This document shows, piece after piece, positions 63,071-64,000 of a stretch of DNA of 64,000 nucleotides. Both the position numbers and the translations under genes were made by a program. Numbering within the stretch: position 1 is the stretch's first letter; the number at the start of each line of letters is the position of its first letter. The notes beneath the pieces are model-generated. The model worked only from the letters and a program-made list of their open reading frames with translations, was not told the DNA's origin and did not search any database. Source of the stretch: Flavobacterium davisii (lineage in GTDB: Bacteria; Bacteroidota; Bacteroidia; Flavobacteriales; Flavobacteriaceae); assembly GCF_019565505.1 (NCBI RefSeq), contig NZ_CP067378.1, forward strand, positions 2,418,001 through 2,482,000. Direction: 5' to 3'.

Positions 63071-64000
63071 ATGAACAAAAATTATTACGCAATTATAATG
63101 GCTGGTGGAGTTGGCTCTCGTTTTTGGCCTGTGTCTACCGTACAGTTTCCTAAACAATTTCATGATATGTTGGGTACTGGAGAAACGCTTATTCAAAAAA
63201 CATTTTCAAGACTTTCACAACTCATACCAAAAGAAAATATTTTAATATTAACAAATGAAAGTTACAATGAGATAGTTTTAGAACAATTACCGGGAGTTAA
63301 ACAGGAACAAGTTGTGTTAGAACCAGCAATGCGCAATACGGCACCTTGTATTTTATACGCTACTCTTAAAATAAAAAAAGCAAATCCCAATGCAGTAGTT
63401 GTGGTGGCACCATCTGATCATTGGATTGAGGATGAAGTACAGTTTTGTGCTAACCTACAACATGCTTTTGATTTTTGTGAACGTGATGAAAATTTAATGA
63501 CTTTAGGTATCTTACCTACATTTCCTAATACAGGTTATGGCTATATTGAGTATGATAAGTTAGATTCAAGACCCATAAAAAAAGTAAAACAATTTAGAGA
63601 AAAACCTGATTATGCAACAGCTCGTAAGTTTATACAAAGTAGAAACTTTTTATGGAATGCAGGAATTTTTGTTTGGAGTGTAAAAAGTGTTTTAAAAGCT
63701 TTTCAAGAATTTCAACCCGCAATGTATGAGCATTTTATAAAAGGGTATGAAATGTATAATACCGAAAAAGAAGCCGCTTTTATTTTAGATAATTATCCAT
63801 TAGCTCAAAATATTTCTGTAGACTATGCTATTTTAGAAAAAGCGCAAAACGTATTTGTATTGCCCGCTACTTTTGATTGGAATGATTTAGGAACCCGGGG
63901 ATCATTATATGATAAATTACCTAAAGATGAACAAGATAATGCAGTAGTAAACGCTACGGTATATTTAGAAAACGCAAATAATAATATTATCCGAACAGAA
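63071..64000 (+). CDS. manC: Mannose-1-phosphate guanylyltransferase (3' end outside window)
   Basis: 310 codons are present and the frame is still open at the window end. A nucleotidyltransferase that makes GDP-mannose for polysaccharide and glycoprotein synthesis. Motifs: IIMAGGVGSRFWPVSTVQFP near residues 8-27 (GXGXRFWPXS, GTP-binding signature), APSDHWIEDE near 115-124, PNTGYGYIE, KQFREKPD (catalytic region FVEKP-type) and WNAGIFVW. Full-length homologues have ~350-360 residues, so a small C-terminal part is missing. Confidence 0.92.
   Translation, partial: MNKNYYAIIMAGGVGSRFWPVSTVQFPKQFHDMLGTGETLIQKTFSRLSQLIPKENILILTNESYNEIVLEQLPGVKQEQVVLEPAMRNTAPCILYATLKIKKANPNAVVVVAPSDHWIEDEVQFCANLQHAFDFCERDENLMTLGILPTFPNTGYGYIEYDKLDSRPIKKVKQFREKPDYATARKFIQSRNFLWNAGIFVWSVKSVLKAFQEFQPAMYEHFIKGYEMYNTEKEAAFILDNYPLAQNISVDYAILEKAQNVFVLPATFDWNDLGTRGSLYDKLPKDEQDNAVVNATVYLENANNNIIRTE

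Overview
The window is a chromosomal segment of an AT-rich member of the Flavobacteriaceae, most likely a Flavobacterium. Evidence: a Bacteroidota-type rRNA operon (16S, tRNA-Ile, tRNA-Ala, 23S, 5S), -7 boxes of the form TAnnTTTG in front of several genes, the gldJ-porU-porV cluster that is diagnostic of gliding/type IX secretion (T9SS) flavobacteria, and T9SS sorting-domain cargo. The species is not resolved.

Layout. 1-10.2 kb is ordinary genome: a PstS-like lipoprotein and TPR protein, queE, a short TonB-domain protein, a methyltransferase, a YkgJ-type cysteine-cluster protein, a PAS protein, namZ and a LolC/E-type permease, with three copies of a ~180-bp MITE-like repeat between genes. 10.4-16.0 kb is the rRNA operon, followed by ychF. 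17.3-43.2 kb is an accessory polymorphic-toxin locus on the minus strand. Its main gene is a ~9.7 kb exported SpvB/TcdB-Rhs protein (43226 down to 33535) that ends in a metzincin-like zinc-protease tip and overlaps its immunity gene. Downstream lies a ~7.05 kb cassette present twice in tandem (20172-27218 and 27219-34263): toxin tip, immunity gene, convergent XRE regulator, CHC2/Toprim/ATPase primase, two overlapping tyrosine recombinases and a palindrome-rich non-coding end. Beyond it are older displaced tip/immunity/regulator remnants. 43.2-46.7 kb holds a T9SS cargo protein beside the Rhs gene and two outer-membrane barrels. 47.0-64.0 kb is core again: murF, gldJ, porU, porV, cdd, pdhA, pdhC, three peptidases (S41, M28, SprT-like), an SDR and the start of manC.

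Main idea. The borders of the 7-kb cassette fall in the codons of the conserved Rhs DPLAEK motif at the core/tip boundary. Removing both copies would join the Rhs core in frame to the displaced older tip at 20.2 kb. I infer that the cassette is an integrative element that attaches inside the toxin gene, gives it a new toxin tip with its own immunity gene, and pushes the old tip downstream as an orphan. Two recombinases, of which one lacks conserved catalytic residues, and a primase would support its mobility.

Caution. More than twenty coding regions are broken by single-base indels, mostly one base missing from an A/T run, including genes expected to be essential (murF, pdhC) or essential for gliding/T9SS (gldJ, porU, porV). 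The pattern looks like systematic sequencing error, so I annotate these as single frameshifted genes, and no individual frameshift should be read as biology without resequencing.
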